Source of the DNA: SFFI01 sp964398655
GTDB lineage: Bacteria; Bacillota; Clostridia; Saccharofermentanales; DTU023
Direction: 5' to 3'
DNA: 34,995 nt
Assembly: GCA_964398655.1 (NCBI GenBank)
Contig: CAYNNG010000019.1
Coordinates: 1 to 34,995, forward strand
Shown: piece after piece, positions 22,209 to 32,192 of the stretch
Numbering within the stretch: position 1 is the stretch's first letter
Layout of the letters: every line of letters starts with the position of its first letter
Program-made: the position numbers and the translations under genes
The notes under the pieces: generated by a model
Told to the model about the DNA's origin: nothing
Seen by the model: the letters and a program-made list of their open reading frames with translations, nothing else
The model's database searches: none

Positions 22209-23094
22209 TGTAGAAAAACTTGCCAAAACGGTAGACGAAGCCATTGAAGAAGCTTTGGCAGATCTGGGCATCGCGAGTGAAGATGCCATCATTGAAGTGC
22301 TGGACGAGGGCGATCCGGGCGGCCTCTTAGGTTTTGGCCGCAGACCGGCCCGCGTACGGGTTACCTCTGCGGTGGAGGAAACCACCAGGGAGTCTGAGAC
22401 TTATGAGTCCTATAGCGAGGAAAACACCACCCCTGCCTATCCTTATGACGCCAATTATGAAGATGAAGAGGACGACCAGGCTTACGCAGCTGAGTCCGAA
22501 GCTTATAAGGAAGACGACACGGATGACGAGGATTATGATGTAGAAAGCTTGGACGACCAGGCTGACTCTAGCGCCAGATCACATGCCGCTGAGGATTATA
22601 GTCCCGAGGAAAAAGCAGTTTTAGAAGACAAGGCTGTAGAGTTCGTGGCGAATATCTTGCAGAACCTGGGTATTCATGGCCGGATCTCGTCCTTCTACGC
22701 CGACGACGGCAGCCTGCAGATTGATGTATCTGGTGATGACCTGGGCAATGCCATTGGCCGTCGGGGCGAAACCCTGGATGCGATCCAGTATTTAACCACG
22801 CTGGCGATTAACCAAGATCATGACCGCTACCAGAGAGTCTACCTGGATATTGATTATTACCGTGATCGTCAGATGAAGCAGCTGCGTCAAAAAGCCCGCC
22901 GGTCTGCCGAGAAGGTCTTGAAGACGGGCCGGCCTTATGTGATGAATCCTATGACTCCGGCAGAACGCCGCCAGATCCACCTGGCCTTGGCTGACTTCCA
23001 GGGCATTACCACTTATAGTGAGGGCCAAGAGCCGCAAAGGTCTGTAGTTATCTCGCGGGATGACGACAAAAAGGCCCGGCACAACCTCCGCTAA
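22198..23094 (+). CDS. jag: Jag/KhpB RNA-binding protein
   Basis: The start is placed at GTG 22198, which has AAGGAG eleven bases upstream and reads VNNSVEKLAKTVDEAIEEAL; an in-frame ATG lies 51 bases earlier inside yidC without a site. The product has 298 residues: Jag-N domain (1-50; ends GFGRRPARVRV), a long acidic Asp/Glu/Tyr linker (about 55-145), a KH domain with AIGRRGETLDAIQYL (GxxG as GRRG), and a C-terminal R3H domain (MTPAERRQIHLAL ... SVVISR). These RNA-binding proteins affect cell division and elongation. The acidic linker is longer than in many relatives. The stop overlaps the mnmE ATG by one base. Confidence 0.93.
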   Translation: MNNSVEKLAKTVDEAIEEALADLGIASEDAIIEVLDEGDPGGLLGFGRRPARVRVTSAVEETTRESETYESYSEENTTPAYPYDANYEDEEDDQAYAAESEAYKEDDTDDEDYDVESLDDQADSSARSHAAEDYSPEEKAVLEDKAVEFVANILQNLGIHGRISSFYADDGSLQIDVSGDDLGNAIGRRGETLDAIQYLTTLAINQDHDRYQRVYLDIDYYRDRQMKQLRQKARRSAEKVLKTGRPYVMNPMTPAERRQIHLALADFQGITTYSEGQEPQRSVVISRDDDKKARHNLR

Positions 23095-24479
23095 TGTCTG
23101 ACACGATTTGCGCACTATCTACCCCGCCCGGCGTTGCCGCTCTGGGGATTATCCGCCTATCTGGGCCTGAAGCAGGGTCGATTTGCGACCTGCGCTTCAG
23201 GCCTCGTTCATCTTTTGGCCGCCCGTCAGCCATGCAAGGCTACACCATGGCCTATGGGACCTGGACCGATGCTCAGGGCCAGGACCTTGACCAGGTGATT
23301 CTAGCTGCTTTTAGAGCTCCGCATTCCTACACCGGCGAAGACCTTTACGAAATTAGTTTCCACGGGGGCACCCAGGTTCGCAATTCCATCCTGGAATCCC
23401 TCCTGGCTACTGGGGCAAGACCTGCCACAGCGGGAGAGTTTTCCAAACGAGCTTTCTTGAATGGCAAGCTGGACCTTGCTCAGGCCGAGGCCGTCATGGA
23501 CTTGATTGAGGCGGAATCCCGGCTCCAGCAAGATCAAGCTCTTAGAGACCTCAGCGGCACGCTTTCTCAGGCTGTAGAGGACTTAAAGGACCAGGTGCTG
23601 ACCCTAATGGCCAGGCTGGAAAATATTCTGGAGTTTTCGGAGGAAGCTGCAGAAGAAGCGGATATTACGGCTATTCGCGAAGGCTTGCAGCCCATTCGGG
23701 AAGCGGTAAACCAAGCCCTGGCTGTGTGGTCCCAAGGACGCATCCTGAATGACAAGTTCCGTGTCTGTATCTTGGGCCTGCCTAACGCCGGTAAATCGAC
23801 CTTGCTCAATGCGCTTATGGGTCTGGATCGGGCCATTGTGTCGGATATTTCCGGAACCACTCGCGATACCCTGGAGGCTAATCTGCAAATTGCAGGTATC
23901 CCTGTGCTGATAATTGACACTGCAGGACTGCGAGAGACTGCCGACCAAATTGAGCGGGAAGGGGTAGACCGGGCCTTGACCGCGGCCCAATCCGCGGACC
24001 TGGTTTTTTGGCTGCATGACCCCTTGCGCCTGGCTGAGAGTCAAGACGCTTTGGCTTCTTACTTGGCTACCGCGCCCGAGCAAAAGTTGGTGCCCCTCCT
24101 GGGCAAACAAGATCTTTTCAGTGAGGCGGAGCGCAAGACCCAACTGCAAGCCCTAGGGGAGGACCAAGTCCTCATCTGGTCGCAAGCCCAACCGGAACTC
24201 CTAGACCCTATCCGCCGTCAAATTAAAATCGCTTACGACAGCTTGGGTTCGGGTCAGTCCGGAAACATTTTCCTGCACAATTTGCGGCACAAAGACCTCT
24301 TAGAGCAAGCCAAGCAGGCTCTGGACTTAGCTGACCAGAGCCTGGAGGATCAAACGGCTTTGGATATGACCGCAGCCATGCTGAGGTCCGCTGAGGAGGC
24401 CTTGGCCAGCCTCTCAGGCAGTCAAGTTTCGGATGAGTTAGTAGACAGTATTTTTTCACGCTTCTGCGTAGGCAAATAA
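23094..24479 (+). CDS. mnmE: tRNA modification GTPase MnmE
   Basis: The 461-residue protein has the MnmE N-terminal folate-binding domain (MSDTICALSTPPGVAALGIIR), the helical domain, the inserted G domain with GLPNAGKS at 228-235, DTAG in LIIDTAGLRETADQIE, and the invariant C-terminal FCVGK. With MnmG it makes the cmnm5 modification on U34 of tRNAs. It overlaps jag and mnmG by one base each, so all are translated in a coupled fashion. Confidence 0.97.
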   Translation: MSDTICALSTPPGVAALGIIRLSGPEAGSICDLRFRPRSSFGRPSAMQGYTMAYGTWTDAQGQDLDQVILAAFRAPHSYTGEDLYEISFHGGTQVRNSILESLLATGARPATAGEFSKRAFLNGKLDLAQAEAVMDLIEAESRLQQDQALRDLSGTLSQAVEDLKDQVLTLMARLENILEFSEEAAEEADITAIREGLQPIREAVNQALAVWSQGRILNDKFRVCILGLPNAGKSTLLNALMGLDRAIVSDISGTTRDTLEANLQIAGIPVLIIDTAGLRETADQIEREGVDRALTAAQSADLVFWLHDPLRLAESQDALASYLATAPEQKLVPLLGKQDLFSEAERKTQLQALGEDQVLIWSQAQPELLDPIRRQIKIAYDSLGSGQSGNIFLHNLRHKDLLEQAKQALDLADQSLEDQTALDMTAAMLRSAEEALASLSGSQVSDELVDSIFSRFCVGK

Positions 24480-26509
24480 TGGAAAATCAAGTAGAAAATA
24501 ATCAAGCCCATAGCCTGGTTGATCTTAAGGCGGCCGGCAAGTACTTTGCCGATTCCTATGATGTAATTGTGGTAGGAGCGGGCCATGCAGGCTGTGAGGC
24601 GGCTTTGGCCTCAGCCAAGCTGGGCTTTAAGACCGCCCTCTTTACCCTGCATATAGATGCCTTGGCCAACATGCCCTGCAACCCCAATATTGGGGGTACA
24701 GCCAAGGGCCAGCTCGTACGTGAGATAGATGCCTTGGGCGGTGTGATGGGCCTCATGGCCGACCGCAGCACGATCCAGTTCCGCATGCTCAACCGGTCCA
24801 AGGGGCCAGCGGTACTCTCGCCTAGGGCCCAGCAAGACCGCTGGAAATACCAAAAAGATATGCGGCATCTGCTGGAATGCACGCCAGGACTTTATCTTAT
24901 CCAAAACGAAGTGACAGACCTGGTGTGGCGGGAAGAAGACGGGGTTAAGTATATTGAAGGTGTGGTTTCTGTTCTCGGCACAGTTTATCCCGCCCAGAGG
25001 GTAATCTTAGCCACGGGAACCTTCCTGCGGTCCAAGGTGATTATTGGCGAGTCTATTCGTGAAGAGGGACCAGACGGCCTGGCCCCTGCCAAGCACTTAT
25101 CTGCCTCTTTGCAAGCCTTAGGTCTTAAACTAAAGCGCTTTAAAACGGGAACCCCTGGGCGTTTTCACGCCCGCAGCCTGAACTATGACCACATGGAGGT
25201 ACAGACTGCAGACCCCGACCCCCAGCCCTTTTCCTTTGTCAATGAAGAAAAGGCTGACTGGAAACCTTTGGCCAGCCTCAACTGCTACCTCACTTACACC
25301 AGTGAGGAAAGCAAAAAGATCATTCAAGAGAATATTGACCGGTCACCCCTATATTCCGGCCTGATCAAAGGGATTGGCCCCCGCTACTGTCCATCTTTTG
25401 AGGATAAGGTAGTTAAGTTCCCCGATCGCGACCACCACCATGTGTTTTTAGAGCCTTGCGGTTTGGAAAGTCAAGAAGTTTATGCCTCGGGCATGTCGTC
25501 TTCCATGCCGGAAGATGTCCAGCGCCAGGTGATGAAGTCGGTACCGGGTATGGAAAACGCGGAATTTATGCGCTTTGCCTATGCCATAGACTATGACCTC
25601 TTGGACGCTCAAGACCTGGAACTCAGCTTAGAGGTCAAGTCAGTCAAAGGCCTCTATGGGGCAGGGCAGATCCTGGGCTCTTCCGGTTACGAAGAGGCCG
25701 CAGGCACAGGACTTATGGCGGGAATCAACGCCTGCCGGTCTCTGGAAGGCAAGAAGCCGGTAATCCTGGATCGGTCTCAGGCCTACATCGGGGTGCTGAT
25801 TGATGACCTGGTGACCAAGGGTACGAACGAACCCTACCGCATGATGACCTCCCGTGCCGAATACCGCCTGGTCTTGCGTCAGGATAATGCGGACCAGCGG
25901 CTTACCCCTTTAGGTAGAGAAATTGGGCTAATTGCGGATGACCGCTGGGCGGCCTTCCAAGCTAAGCAAGCGCGGATTGACGGGGAGAGGAAGAGACTGG
26001 AAAGTACCAGGCTGAGTCCCAAGGACCCCAAGGTCCAAGCTTTCTTCCGCGGTAAGGGCTATGGCCTCCCAGAGGGCGGCTTGTCCCTGGCTGACCTGCT
26101 CAAGCGGCCTGAAGTGACTTACCAAGACTTGGCGGTTTTAGATCCGGGCCGCCCCCCGATCTGCTATCCCAGCGAGGCTAAAGCAGGGGAGCCCTTCCTT
26201 AGTCCGGTGGATTGCTACAATGTCCAAGTTCAGATTAAATATCAGGGCTATATAAAGCTTGAGGAGGAGCGGATTCAGCGCTTCCACAAGTTGGAGAAAC
26301 GTTTAATTCCCGAAGATTTCGACTATGAGCAATTGAAGGGCTTGCGTTTAGAAGCCCGTCAGAAGCTGTCTAAGTTAAGGCCGCGGTCTGTAGGTCAGGC
26401 TGCCCGCATCTCAGGCATATCGCCTGCGGACGCCTCTATCCTGCTCTTGGCCGTGTCTCAGCGCGAACAGGGGCAAAAGCCTGCTTCAGACGCAGAGGCC
26501 AAATCTTAG
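24479..26509 (+). CDS. mnmG: tRNA uridine-34 modification enzyme MnmG (GidA)
   Basis: The 676-residue flavoprotein has the dinucleotide-binding GAGHAGCEAA at 33-41, the NCNP-type MPCNPNIGGTAKG, and the C-terminal ARISGISPADASILL region that binds MnmE. It works as a heterotetramer with MnmE. It is longer than the typical 620-640 residues because of a 25-residue polar N-terminal extension and a charged tail. Its start overlaps the mnmE stop by one base and rsmG follows eleven bases later. Confidence 0.97.
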   Translation: MENQVENNQAHSLVDLKAAGKYFADSYDVIVVGAGHAGCEAALASAKLGFKTALFTLHIDALANMPCNPNIGGTAKGQLVREIDALGGVMGLMADRSTIQFRMLNRSKGPAVLSPRAQQDRWKYQKDMRHLLECTPGLYLIQNEVTDLVWREEDGVKYIEGVVSVLGTVYPAQRVILATGTFLRSKVIIGESIREEGPDGLAPAKHLSASLQALGLKLKRFKTGTPGRFHARSLNYDHMEVQTADPDPQPFSFVNEEKADWKPLASLNCYLTYTSEESKKIIQENIDRSPLYSGLIKGIGPRYCPSFEDKVVKFPDRDHHHVFLEPCGLESQEVYASGMSSSMPEDVQRQVMKSVPGMENAEFMRFAYAIDYDLLDAQDLELSLEVKSVKGLYGAGQILGSSGYEEAAGTGLMAGINACRSLEGKKPVILDRSQAYIGVLIDDLVTKGTNEPYRMMTSRAEYRLVLRQDNADQRLTPLGREIGLIADDRWAAFQAKQARIDGERKRLESTRLSPKDPKVQAFFRGKGYGLPEGGLSLADLLKRPEVTYQDLAVLDPGRPPICYPSEAKAGEPFLSPVDCYNVQVQIKYQGYIKLEEERIQRFHKLEKRLIPEDFDYEQLKGLRLEARQKLSKLRPRSVGQAARISGISPADASILLLAVSQREQGQKPASDAEAKS

Positions 26510-26519
26510 GAGTTCATTC

Positions 26520-27293
26520 ATGCCTGCAGAACTTTATGCCGCACTACAAAGAGCCTTTACCGAGGGCCAACCTGACTTAAACCAGCTGCTGCCAGACTTT
26601 CACCTCTCAGCAGACCAGGAACACCAGGCTTTAAGCTTCATAGCCCTCATGCTGGAACAAAACCAGACCCTCAACCTTTCGGCAATCACGGATCCCGAGG
26701 AAGCCATATATCTTCATTTGCTGGATTCCTGGACTCTTTTACCCCTGCTGGATCAGGAAGTTGCGGCTAAAGGCTCCGGGGGAACTTTTAGCTTTCTCGA
26801 TTTGGGTACGGGGGCGGGTTTTCCAGGAGTACCGGTAAAGATTCTGCGGCCAGACTTAGACCTTTACCTAGTAGACGCCCTGGCCAAGCGACTGAAATTC
26901 TTGGATCGGGCCCTGGACGAGATAAACCTGGACCAACCCTGGCAATGTGTACACGCCCGGGCCGAAGACTTGGGAAAACACGCCGACTACCGTGATCAGC
27001 TGGACCTGGTAACGGCCAGGGCTCTGGCTAATCTGCCAGTCCTCCTGGAATATGCCCTGCCCTTGGTCAAGCCTGGCGGAGTCTTTGTAGCCATGAAGGC
27101 TAATTACCAGGATGAATTAAGACAGGCCGGCCAAGCGGCCCGCAAGCTGGGTGCAGAGTTGGAAGACGTCCATAGTTTTACCCTGCCTAAGGTTGACGCA
27201 AACCGGGCTTTCCTGATTTACCGCAAAGTTAAGCCTACACCGCGCAAATATCCTCGTTCTAACGCCCAGATTAAAAAATCCCCTCTCAAGTAA
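26520..27293 (+). CDS. rsmG: 16S rRNA (guanine-527-N7) methyltransferase
   Basis: The 257-residue SAM-dependent enzyme has the class I motif DLGTGAGFPGVPVKI at 94-108, then VDALAKRLKFLD and VTARALANLPVLLEY, the RsmG signature. It methylates G527 in 16S rRNA; loss gives low-level streptomycin resistance in many bacteria. AGGAG lies before the start. It ends the yidC-jag-mnmE-mnmG-rsmG run; the tail is basic (TPRKYPRSNAQIKKSPLK). Confidence 0.95.
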   Translation: MPAELYAALQRAFTEGQPDLNQLLPDFHLSADQEHQALSFIALMLEQNQTLNLSAITDPEEAIYLHLLDSWTLLPLLDQEVAAKGSGGTFSFLDLGTGAGFPGVPVKILRPDLDLYLVDALAKRLKFLDRALDEINLDQPWQCVHARAEDLGKHADYRDQLDLVTARALANLPVLLEYALPLVKPGGVFVAMKANYQDELRQAGQAARKLGAELEDVHSFTLPKVDANRAFLIYRKVKPTPRKYPRSNAQIKKSPLK

Positions 27294-27335
27294 AGACTGT
27301 GGTGCCGGATCCTGCCCAATATTTTCGCCTATATA

Positions 27336-27440
27336 TGGTATAATTTAAAAATAGTGAGAAGCAGAAAAGGCCCAAATTTTTGTGATCCTTCGCTTAATTC
27401 AGAAGGGAACATATCTCTAGTGCGAAGCTAGCAATTCCCT
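27336..27440 (+). promoter_or_regulatory. gyrA promoter and leader hairpin
   Basis: An extended -10, TGG-TATAAT, lies at 27336-27344 with no good -35. The leader of about 120 nt holds a two-part hairpin: AGGGAA (27404-27409) with TTCCCT (27435-27440), and inside it CTAG/CTAG (27417-27420 and 27428-27431). It separates gyrA transcription from rsmG. Confidence 0.55.
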
Positions 27441-27471
27441 CCTTACCGGTCTTTTTTAGAAAGAGGTTTTA

Positions 27472-30201
27472 ATGGCCATAGATACACCCCAGTCTGGCGG
27501 TGAGGAAAGAGATGGGCTGAGCAGGCATGCCCAGGCCCAAGCCAAAGAAGCCGCGGTAGACGCCGCTTTCCAAAATCCAGACAATATAATTATCCCTGTA
27601 GACTTGGATAAGGAAATGAAGCAATCCTTCATAACCTATGCCATGTCTGTTATTACTGACCGGGCCCTGCCGGATATCCGCGATGGCTTAAAGCCTGTGC
27701 ATCGTCGGATACTCTACTCTATGTTTACCCAGGGCTTTACCCCTGATAAACCTTATCGCAAGTGCGCCACCACCGTTGGTGACGTTTTAGGCCGCTTCCA
27801 CCCCCACGGCGATGCCTCGGTTTATGATGCTCTGGTGCGTTTAGCCCAGGACTTCTCCATGCGTCATACGCTGGTGGATGGACACGGTAACTTTGGCTCG
27901 CGCGATGGTGACCCCCCGGCTGCTTACCGTTATACGGAAGCCCGCTTGACCAAGCTGGCCCAGGATATGATGACGGATATCAACAAGGATACCGTTGATT
28001 TCCAGCCGAACTTTGATGAGCACGCCATGGAGCCTAATGTTCTGCCGGCTCCCTTCCCCAACCTCCTGGTTAATGGCTCTGCGGGTATCGCCGTCGGCAT
28101 GGCGACCAATATCCCTTCCCACAACCTGGGCGAGTGCATTGATGCCACCCTCTATTTGATTGATCATCCAGAAGCCACGATTGATGACCTGATGGAGATT
28201 ATTCCTGGTCCGGATTTTCCTACTTATGGAACTATCATGGGACTGTCCGGCATTCGCAAGGCCTACAAAACAGGCAAGGGCTCGATTGTAGTTCGGGCCA
28301 ATTGTGAGATCGTAGAAGGCAGGAATAACCGGCACCGGATTATTGTGCACGACCTACCCTATATGGTGAACAAGGCTCGCCTGATTGAACGGATCGCGAC
28401 CTTGGTTAAAGAAAAACGTATAGAAGGTATTTCCGACGTGCGGGATGAATCAGACCGCAATGAAGAAATCCGTATTGTGATTGAGCTGAAGAGAGATGCC
28501 ACGCCTAATGTCGTGCTCAACCAGCTCTACAAGAATACCCAGCTGCAAGATAACTTCTCGGCCAATATGCTGGCCCTCGTCCCCGATGAAACAGGCCTCC
28601 TGGTACCCAAGATCTTCACCCTTAAGGATGCCCTCCTGGCCTATCTGAACTTTTACCGGGAAGTGGTGGTCCGCCGGACCAAGTTTGACTTGGAAAAGGC
28701 GGAAGCCAGGAAGCATATCGTGGAAGGCCTGCAATTGGCCATCGACCATATCGACGAGGTCATTAACATCATTAGGGCCTCGGCCAATGAGAACGCAGCC
28801 CGCGAAGCCTTGCGCGAACGTTTTGGCTTCAGTGAAAAACAAGCCCAGCATGTTGTAGACATGCGCTTAGGACGCTTGTCCGGCTTGGAACGCGAAAAGC
28901 TAGAAAATGAATACCTGCAGCTGGAAGAAAAGATTGAAGAATTCCAGGGCATTATTACGGACGGTAGCAAGCGCGACGCCGTGATTAACACTGAGCTTCT
29001 GGAAATCAAGCGCAAGTACGCAGATCCTCGCCGCACCCGCATTTCTCCCGACTACACAGATATAGATGACGAATCTCTGATTGAAGAAGAAGATGTAGTC
29101 TTTACCTTATCAGAGGCGGGCTATGTCAAACGGGTACCGACTGACACCTACGAGGCCCAGCGCCGAGGCGGACGGGGCATCCAGGGCATGAATACCCGGG
29201 ACGAAGATCTGGTCAAGACCCTCTTCACGGCCTCCAGCAAGCAGTGGCTCCTCGCCTTCTCTACGCTGGGCAAGGTCTACCGGCTCAAGGGCTATCAAAT
29301 CCCGGAGGCTTCGCGCCAAAGCCGGGGTACCAACTTTGTCAATATCCTGCAGCTGGCCCCGGAGGAGAAAATTTACGCCCTCCTGCCCATGCCTGATGAT
29401 TTTGCTGACCCCGCAAAGACTTATTATTTGGTTATGGCTACGCGCAAGGGCATTATCAAGAAGACCCTCCTGCAGGAATATGCCAATATCCATAAGGGTG
29501 GGATTATCGCTATCCGCTTGCAGGAAGATGATGCTGTGATTGCGGTAGACTTAACCCAAGGCGACCATGATATTTTCCTGGCGACCAAGCAGGGGATGGG
29601 TATCCGTTTCCATGAGTCCTGTGTCCGAGCGACCGGCCGGGCTACTATGGGTGTCTTGGGTATCCGTCTGTCCCCGGGCGATGAGGTTGTCTCCATGCTA
29701 GCTTCTGACCAGGATGTGCTCATGACCTCGGTCACCGAGAAGGGACTGGGCAAACGCACACCTCTGCGTTCCTTCCGCAGCCAGTACCGCTGTGGCAAGG
29801 GCCTGATTGCCCATAATCTTACTGATCGCACAGGAGATGTGGTAAGTGTGGTCAAGGGACCAGATGATGTTGACCTGCTGCTCATGAATGCGGATGGCCT
29901 AGTCATTCGTGTCCACGCCGCGGAGGTCCCCATCCTGGCCCGCAACACCCAAGGCGTCAAGCTCATGCGGGCGCGTGATGCTGCCATCACAGACGTAACC
30001 GTCACTGACCGTAACGAAGAAGAGCTCAGTGAGAAGCCGGAAAGCCTGGCTGAGGCAGAAGCGGCTGATCCAGGTTCAACCCAGGAAGATCTACTGGCCG
30101 ACGCCCGTGAAGAAGCTTCGGCAGACCAAGATGTAAGCTATGATCTTGATCCGGTTGATCCTGAAGAAATTACAGACACAGATGAAGACGCTAGGCCCTA
30201 G
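27472..30201 (+). CDS. gyrA: DNA gyrase subunit A
   Basis: The 909-residue protein carries RALPDIRDGLKPVHRRILY, the catalytic Tyr154 in AAYRYTEARL, and the GyrA box QRRGGRGIQG that distinguishes gyrase from ParC. The six-blade C-terminal domain follows. With GyrB it introduces negative supercoils. The quinolone region reads HPHGDASVYD (Asp114, Ala115, Ser116, Asp119), so the position equivalent to E. coli Ser83 is Ala. There are about 37 extra residues before the conserved start and a long acidic tail (about 845-909). gyrB is not in the window. AGAGG lies seven bases before the ATG. Confidence 0.96.
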   Translation: MAIDTPQSGGEERDGLSRHAQAQAKEAAVDAAFQNPDNIIIPVDLDKEMKQSFITYAMSVITDRALPDIRDGLKPVHRRILYSMFTQGFTPDKPYRKCATTVGDVLGRFHPHGDASVYDALVRLAQDFSMRHTLVDGHGNFGSRDGDPPAAYRYTEARLTKLAQDMMTDINKDTVDFQPNFDEHAMEPNVLPAPFPNLLVNGSAGIAVGMATNIPSHNLGECIDATLYLIDHPEATIDDLMEIIPGPDFPTYGTIMGLSGIRKAYKTGKGSIVVRANCEIVEGRNNRHRIIVHDLPYMVNKARLIERIATLVKEKRIEGISDVRDESDRNEEIRIVIELKRDATPNVVLNQLYKNTQLQDNFSANMLALVPDETGLLVPKIFTLKDALLAYLNFYREVVVRRTKFDLEKAEARKHIVEGLQLAIDHIDEVINIIRASANENAAREALRERFGFSEKQAQHVVDMRLGRLSGLEREKLENEYLQLEEKIEEFQGIITDGSKRDAVINTELLEIKRKYADPRRTRISPDYTDIDDESLIEEEDVVFTLSEAGYVKRVPTDTYEAQRRGGRGIQGMNTRDEDLVKTLFTASSKQWLLAFSTLGKVYRLKGYQIPEASRQSRGTNFVNILQLAPEEKIYALLPMPDDFADPAKTYYLVMATRKGIIKKTLLQEYANIHKGGIIAIRLQEDDAVIAVDLTQGDHDIFLATKQGMGIRFHESCVRATGRATMGVLGIRLSPGDEVVSMLASDQDVLMTSVTEKGLGKRTPLRSFRSQYRCGKGLIAHNLTDRTGDVVSVVKGPDDVDLLLMNADGLVIRVHAAEVPILARNTQGVKLMRARDAAITDVTVTDRNEEELSEKPESLAEAEAADPGSTQEDLLADAREEASADQDVSYDLDPVDPEEITDTDEDARP

Positions 30202-30223
30202 TGCCGCACTAGCATACTAGCAA

Positions 30224-30292
30224 CCTGTGATCCTGCGGCTGCCTTGACCATCAAGGCTGGCCCCGGCCTCAAATTCTGGCCCGCCTCACAGG
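30224..30292 (+). promoter_or_regulatory. Structured leader before pepF
   Basis: CCTGTGA (30224-30230) can pair with TCACAGG (30286-30292), enclosing a perfect GCCTTGA/TCAAGGC hairpin (30241-30247 and 30251-30257) and a GGCC-rich arm. The closing helix ends about 13 bases before the ribosome binding site. It could be an attenuator or protein-binding leader; no known class is recognised. There is no T-run, so it is not an ordinary terminator for gyrA. Confidence 0.35.
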
Positions 30293-30314
30293 AATATGAA
30301 TACAAGAGGTAATC

Positions 30315-32159
30315 ATGAAAAAAATGAACGAACGCAGGTTTTTCGCCCCCGAGGCCCAAAGCCCCAACCAAGTACCCAAGCGCAACGAAGTTGCCTTAGA
30401 AACCACCTGGGATCTTAGCCCCCTCTACGCTAATGATGAGGCGTGGGAAGCGGCCTTCAAGCAAGCCCAGAATTTCACCGCAGAGATTGCCGCCTTTCAC
30501 GATAATTTGACCTCTTCCGCGGACAAGCTCTTGGGCTTTTTCGAAACAGAAGATAGACATGAACGTGAAATTGCTAAACTTTATGTTTATGCTTCCATGA
30601 AAAATGATGAGGATACTGCGGTATCTAAATATTCGGGCATGCAGAGCCAAATGGGCCAGTTCCTGGCAGGATACATGGCTGCCGCTTCCTTTGCGGAGCC
30701 CGCGCTGGCCAATTTAGAGGAAAAGAGTCTGCAAGCTTTTTATGCGGCAGAGCCCAAGCTCAAGCACTATAAGCGCAAGATCGACCAAGTATTAGCTTCT
30801 AAGCCCCACATCCTCAGCCCCTCGGAGGAAGCCCTTCTGGCGGGAGCCTCTCAGGTCCTAGATGCTGGTTCTTCAGTATTTGAGGTCTTGGATAACGCCG
30901 ACCAAAAATTCCCTGTGATCAAAGATGAGCAGGGCCAAGATATTGAGCTGACCCACGCCCGCTTTGGTCAGCTTCTGCAAAACCGGGACCGCCGGGTGAG
31001 AAAGGATGCTTTCCAGCAGTATTACACGGTTTACGAGCAATACCGCAATACCTACGCCCAGACTCTATCTACCCACATCAAACGCGACAATTTCCTGGCA
31101 CAGAGCCACCACTTTAGTTCCGCTCGGGAAGCGGCGCTCTTCTACAATGAGATTCCTGAGCAGGTTTATGACCAGTTGCTCCAGACTGTAGATGCCAACC
31201 TGCCTCTGCTGCACCGCTATGTGGCTCTGCGCAAGAAGCTGCTGGGTCTGGACGAAATCCATACCTATGATCTTTATGTTCCTGTTGTAGACGAAGTAGA
31301 CCTGTCCTACACCATGGAGGAAGCCCAAGAAATTATCTTAAAGGCCCTGGCCCCTCTGGGTGAAGAATACCTGAATATCCTCAAGCAAGCCTTCTCCTCC
31401 CGCTGGATTGACTACGCGGAAAACTCTGGCAAGCGCTCAGGCGCCTATTCTGGCGGCTGCTACGATTCTCCGCCCTATATCCTCATGACTTGGAAGGGAA
31501 CTCTGGATAACCTCTACACCCTGGCACACGAACTGGGCCACTCCTGCCACTCCTACTTGACCCGAAAGAACCAATCTTCCACCTATGGAGACTACCCCAT
31601 CTTCCTGGCGGAAATCGCGTCTACCTGCAATGAAAACTTGCTGACCTCCTACTTGCTGGACACCATTGAGGACCCGGCCACCCGCCGCTATATCATCATG
31701 AATTACTTGGATGGCTTTAAGGGCACCGTTTTCCGTCAAACCCAGTTTGCAGACTTCGAGCAGAAGATGCACCAGGCTGACCAGGCAGGAATCAGCCTCA
31801 CCGCAGACTGGATGACCCAGACCTATGGCGACTTGAACCAGCATTATTACGGTCCTGGACTGTCCAAGGATCCCGAAATCGCTTTGGAATGGGCCCGCAT
31901 TCCGCACTTCTACTACGATTACTATGTCTACCAGTACGCCACCGGCTTCTCCGCTGCCACCGCTTTTGCCAAGCTAATTACCGAAGGCGGCCAAGCTGAA
32001 CGTGACGCCTACCTTAAGTTCTTAAGCTCTGGCAGTTCTGCCAAACCCATTGACACCTTGAAAGAAGCTGGCGTAGATATGTCCTCCGCCCAACCCATTG
32101 AAGATGCGATGGCTCGCTTTGAACACTTCCTGAGCCTACTAGAATCCGATTTGAGCTAG
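30315..32159 (+). CDS. pepF: Oligoendopeptidase F (M3B metallopeptidase)
   Basis: The 614-residue cytosolic enzyme has the zinc motif HELGH at 405-409 in TLAHELGHSCHSYL, with the third ligand Glu in FLAEIASTCNENLL. GAYSGGCYDSPPYILM and YATGFSAA are also conserved in the family. It cleaves peptides of about 7-17 residues during peptide use and turnover. The length matches the family (about 600). GAGG lies eight bases before the ATG. The start MKKMNERR is followed by a polar, non-signal N-terminus. The next gene begins 110 bases downstream after a hairpin without a T-run. Confidence 0.95.
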   Translation: MKKMNERRFFAPEAQSPNQVPKRNEVALETTWDLSPLYANDEAWEAAFKQAQNFTAEIAAFHDNLTSSADKLLGFFETEDRHEREIAKLYVYASMKNDEDTAVSKYSGMQSQMGQFLAGYMAAASFAEPALANLEEKSLQAFYAAEPKLKHYKRKIDQVLASKPHILSPSEEALLAGASQVLDAGSSVFEVLDNADQKFPVIKDEQGQDIELTHARFGQLLQNRDRRVRKDAFQQYYTVYEQYRNTYAQTLSTHIKRDNFLAQSHHFSSAREAALFYNEIPEQVYDQLLQTVDANLPLLHRYVALRKKLLGLDEIHTYDLYVPVVDEVDLSYTMEEAQEIILKALAPLGEEYLNILKQAFSSRWIDYAENSGKRSGAYSGGCYDSPPYILMTWKGTLDNLYTLAHELGHSCHSYLTRKNQSSTYGDYPIFLAEIASTCNENLLTSYLLDTIEDPATRRYIIMNYLDGFKGTVFRQTQFADFEQKMHQADQAGISLTADWMTQTYGDLNQHYYGPGLSKDPEIALEWARIPHFYYDYYVYQYATGFSAATAFAKLITEGGQAERDAYLKFLSSGSSAKPIDTLKEAGVDMSSAQPIEDAMARFEHFLSLLESDLS

Positions 32160-32192
32160 GTGTAAAATCTTAAGCAGTATTAAAGCTTTGTC

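Noticed and set aside
30224..30292. A gyrA terminator
   Set aside because: The hairpin lacks a T-run and sits next to the pepF start, so a leader role fits better.
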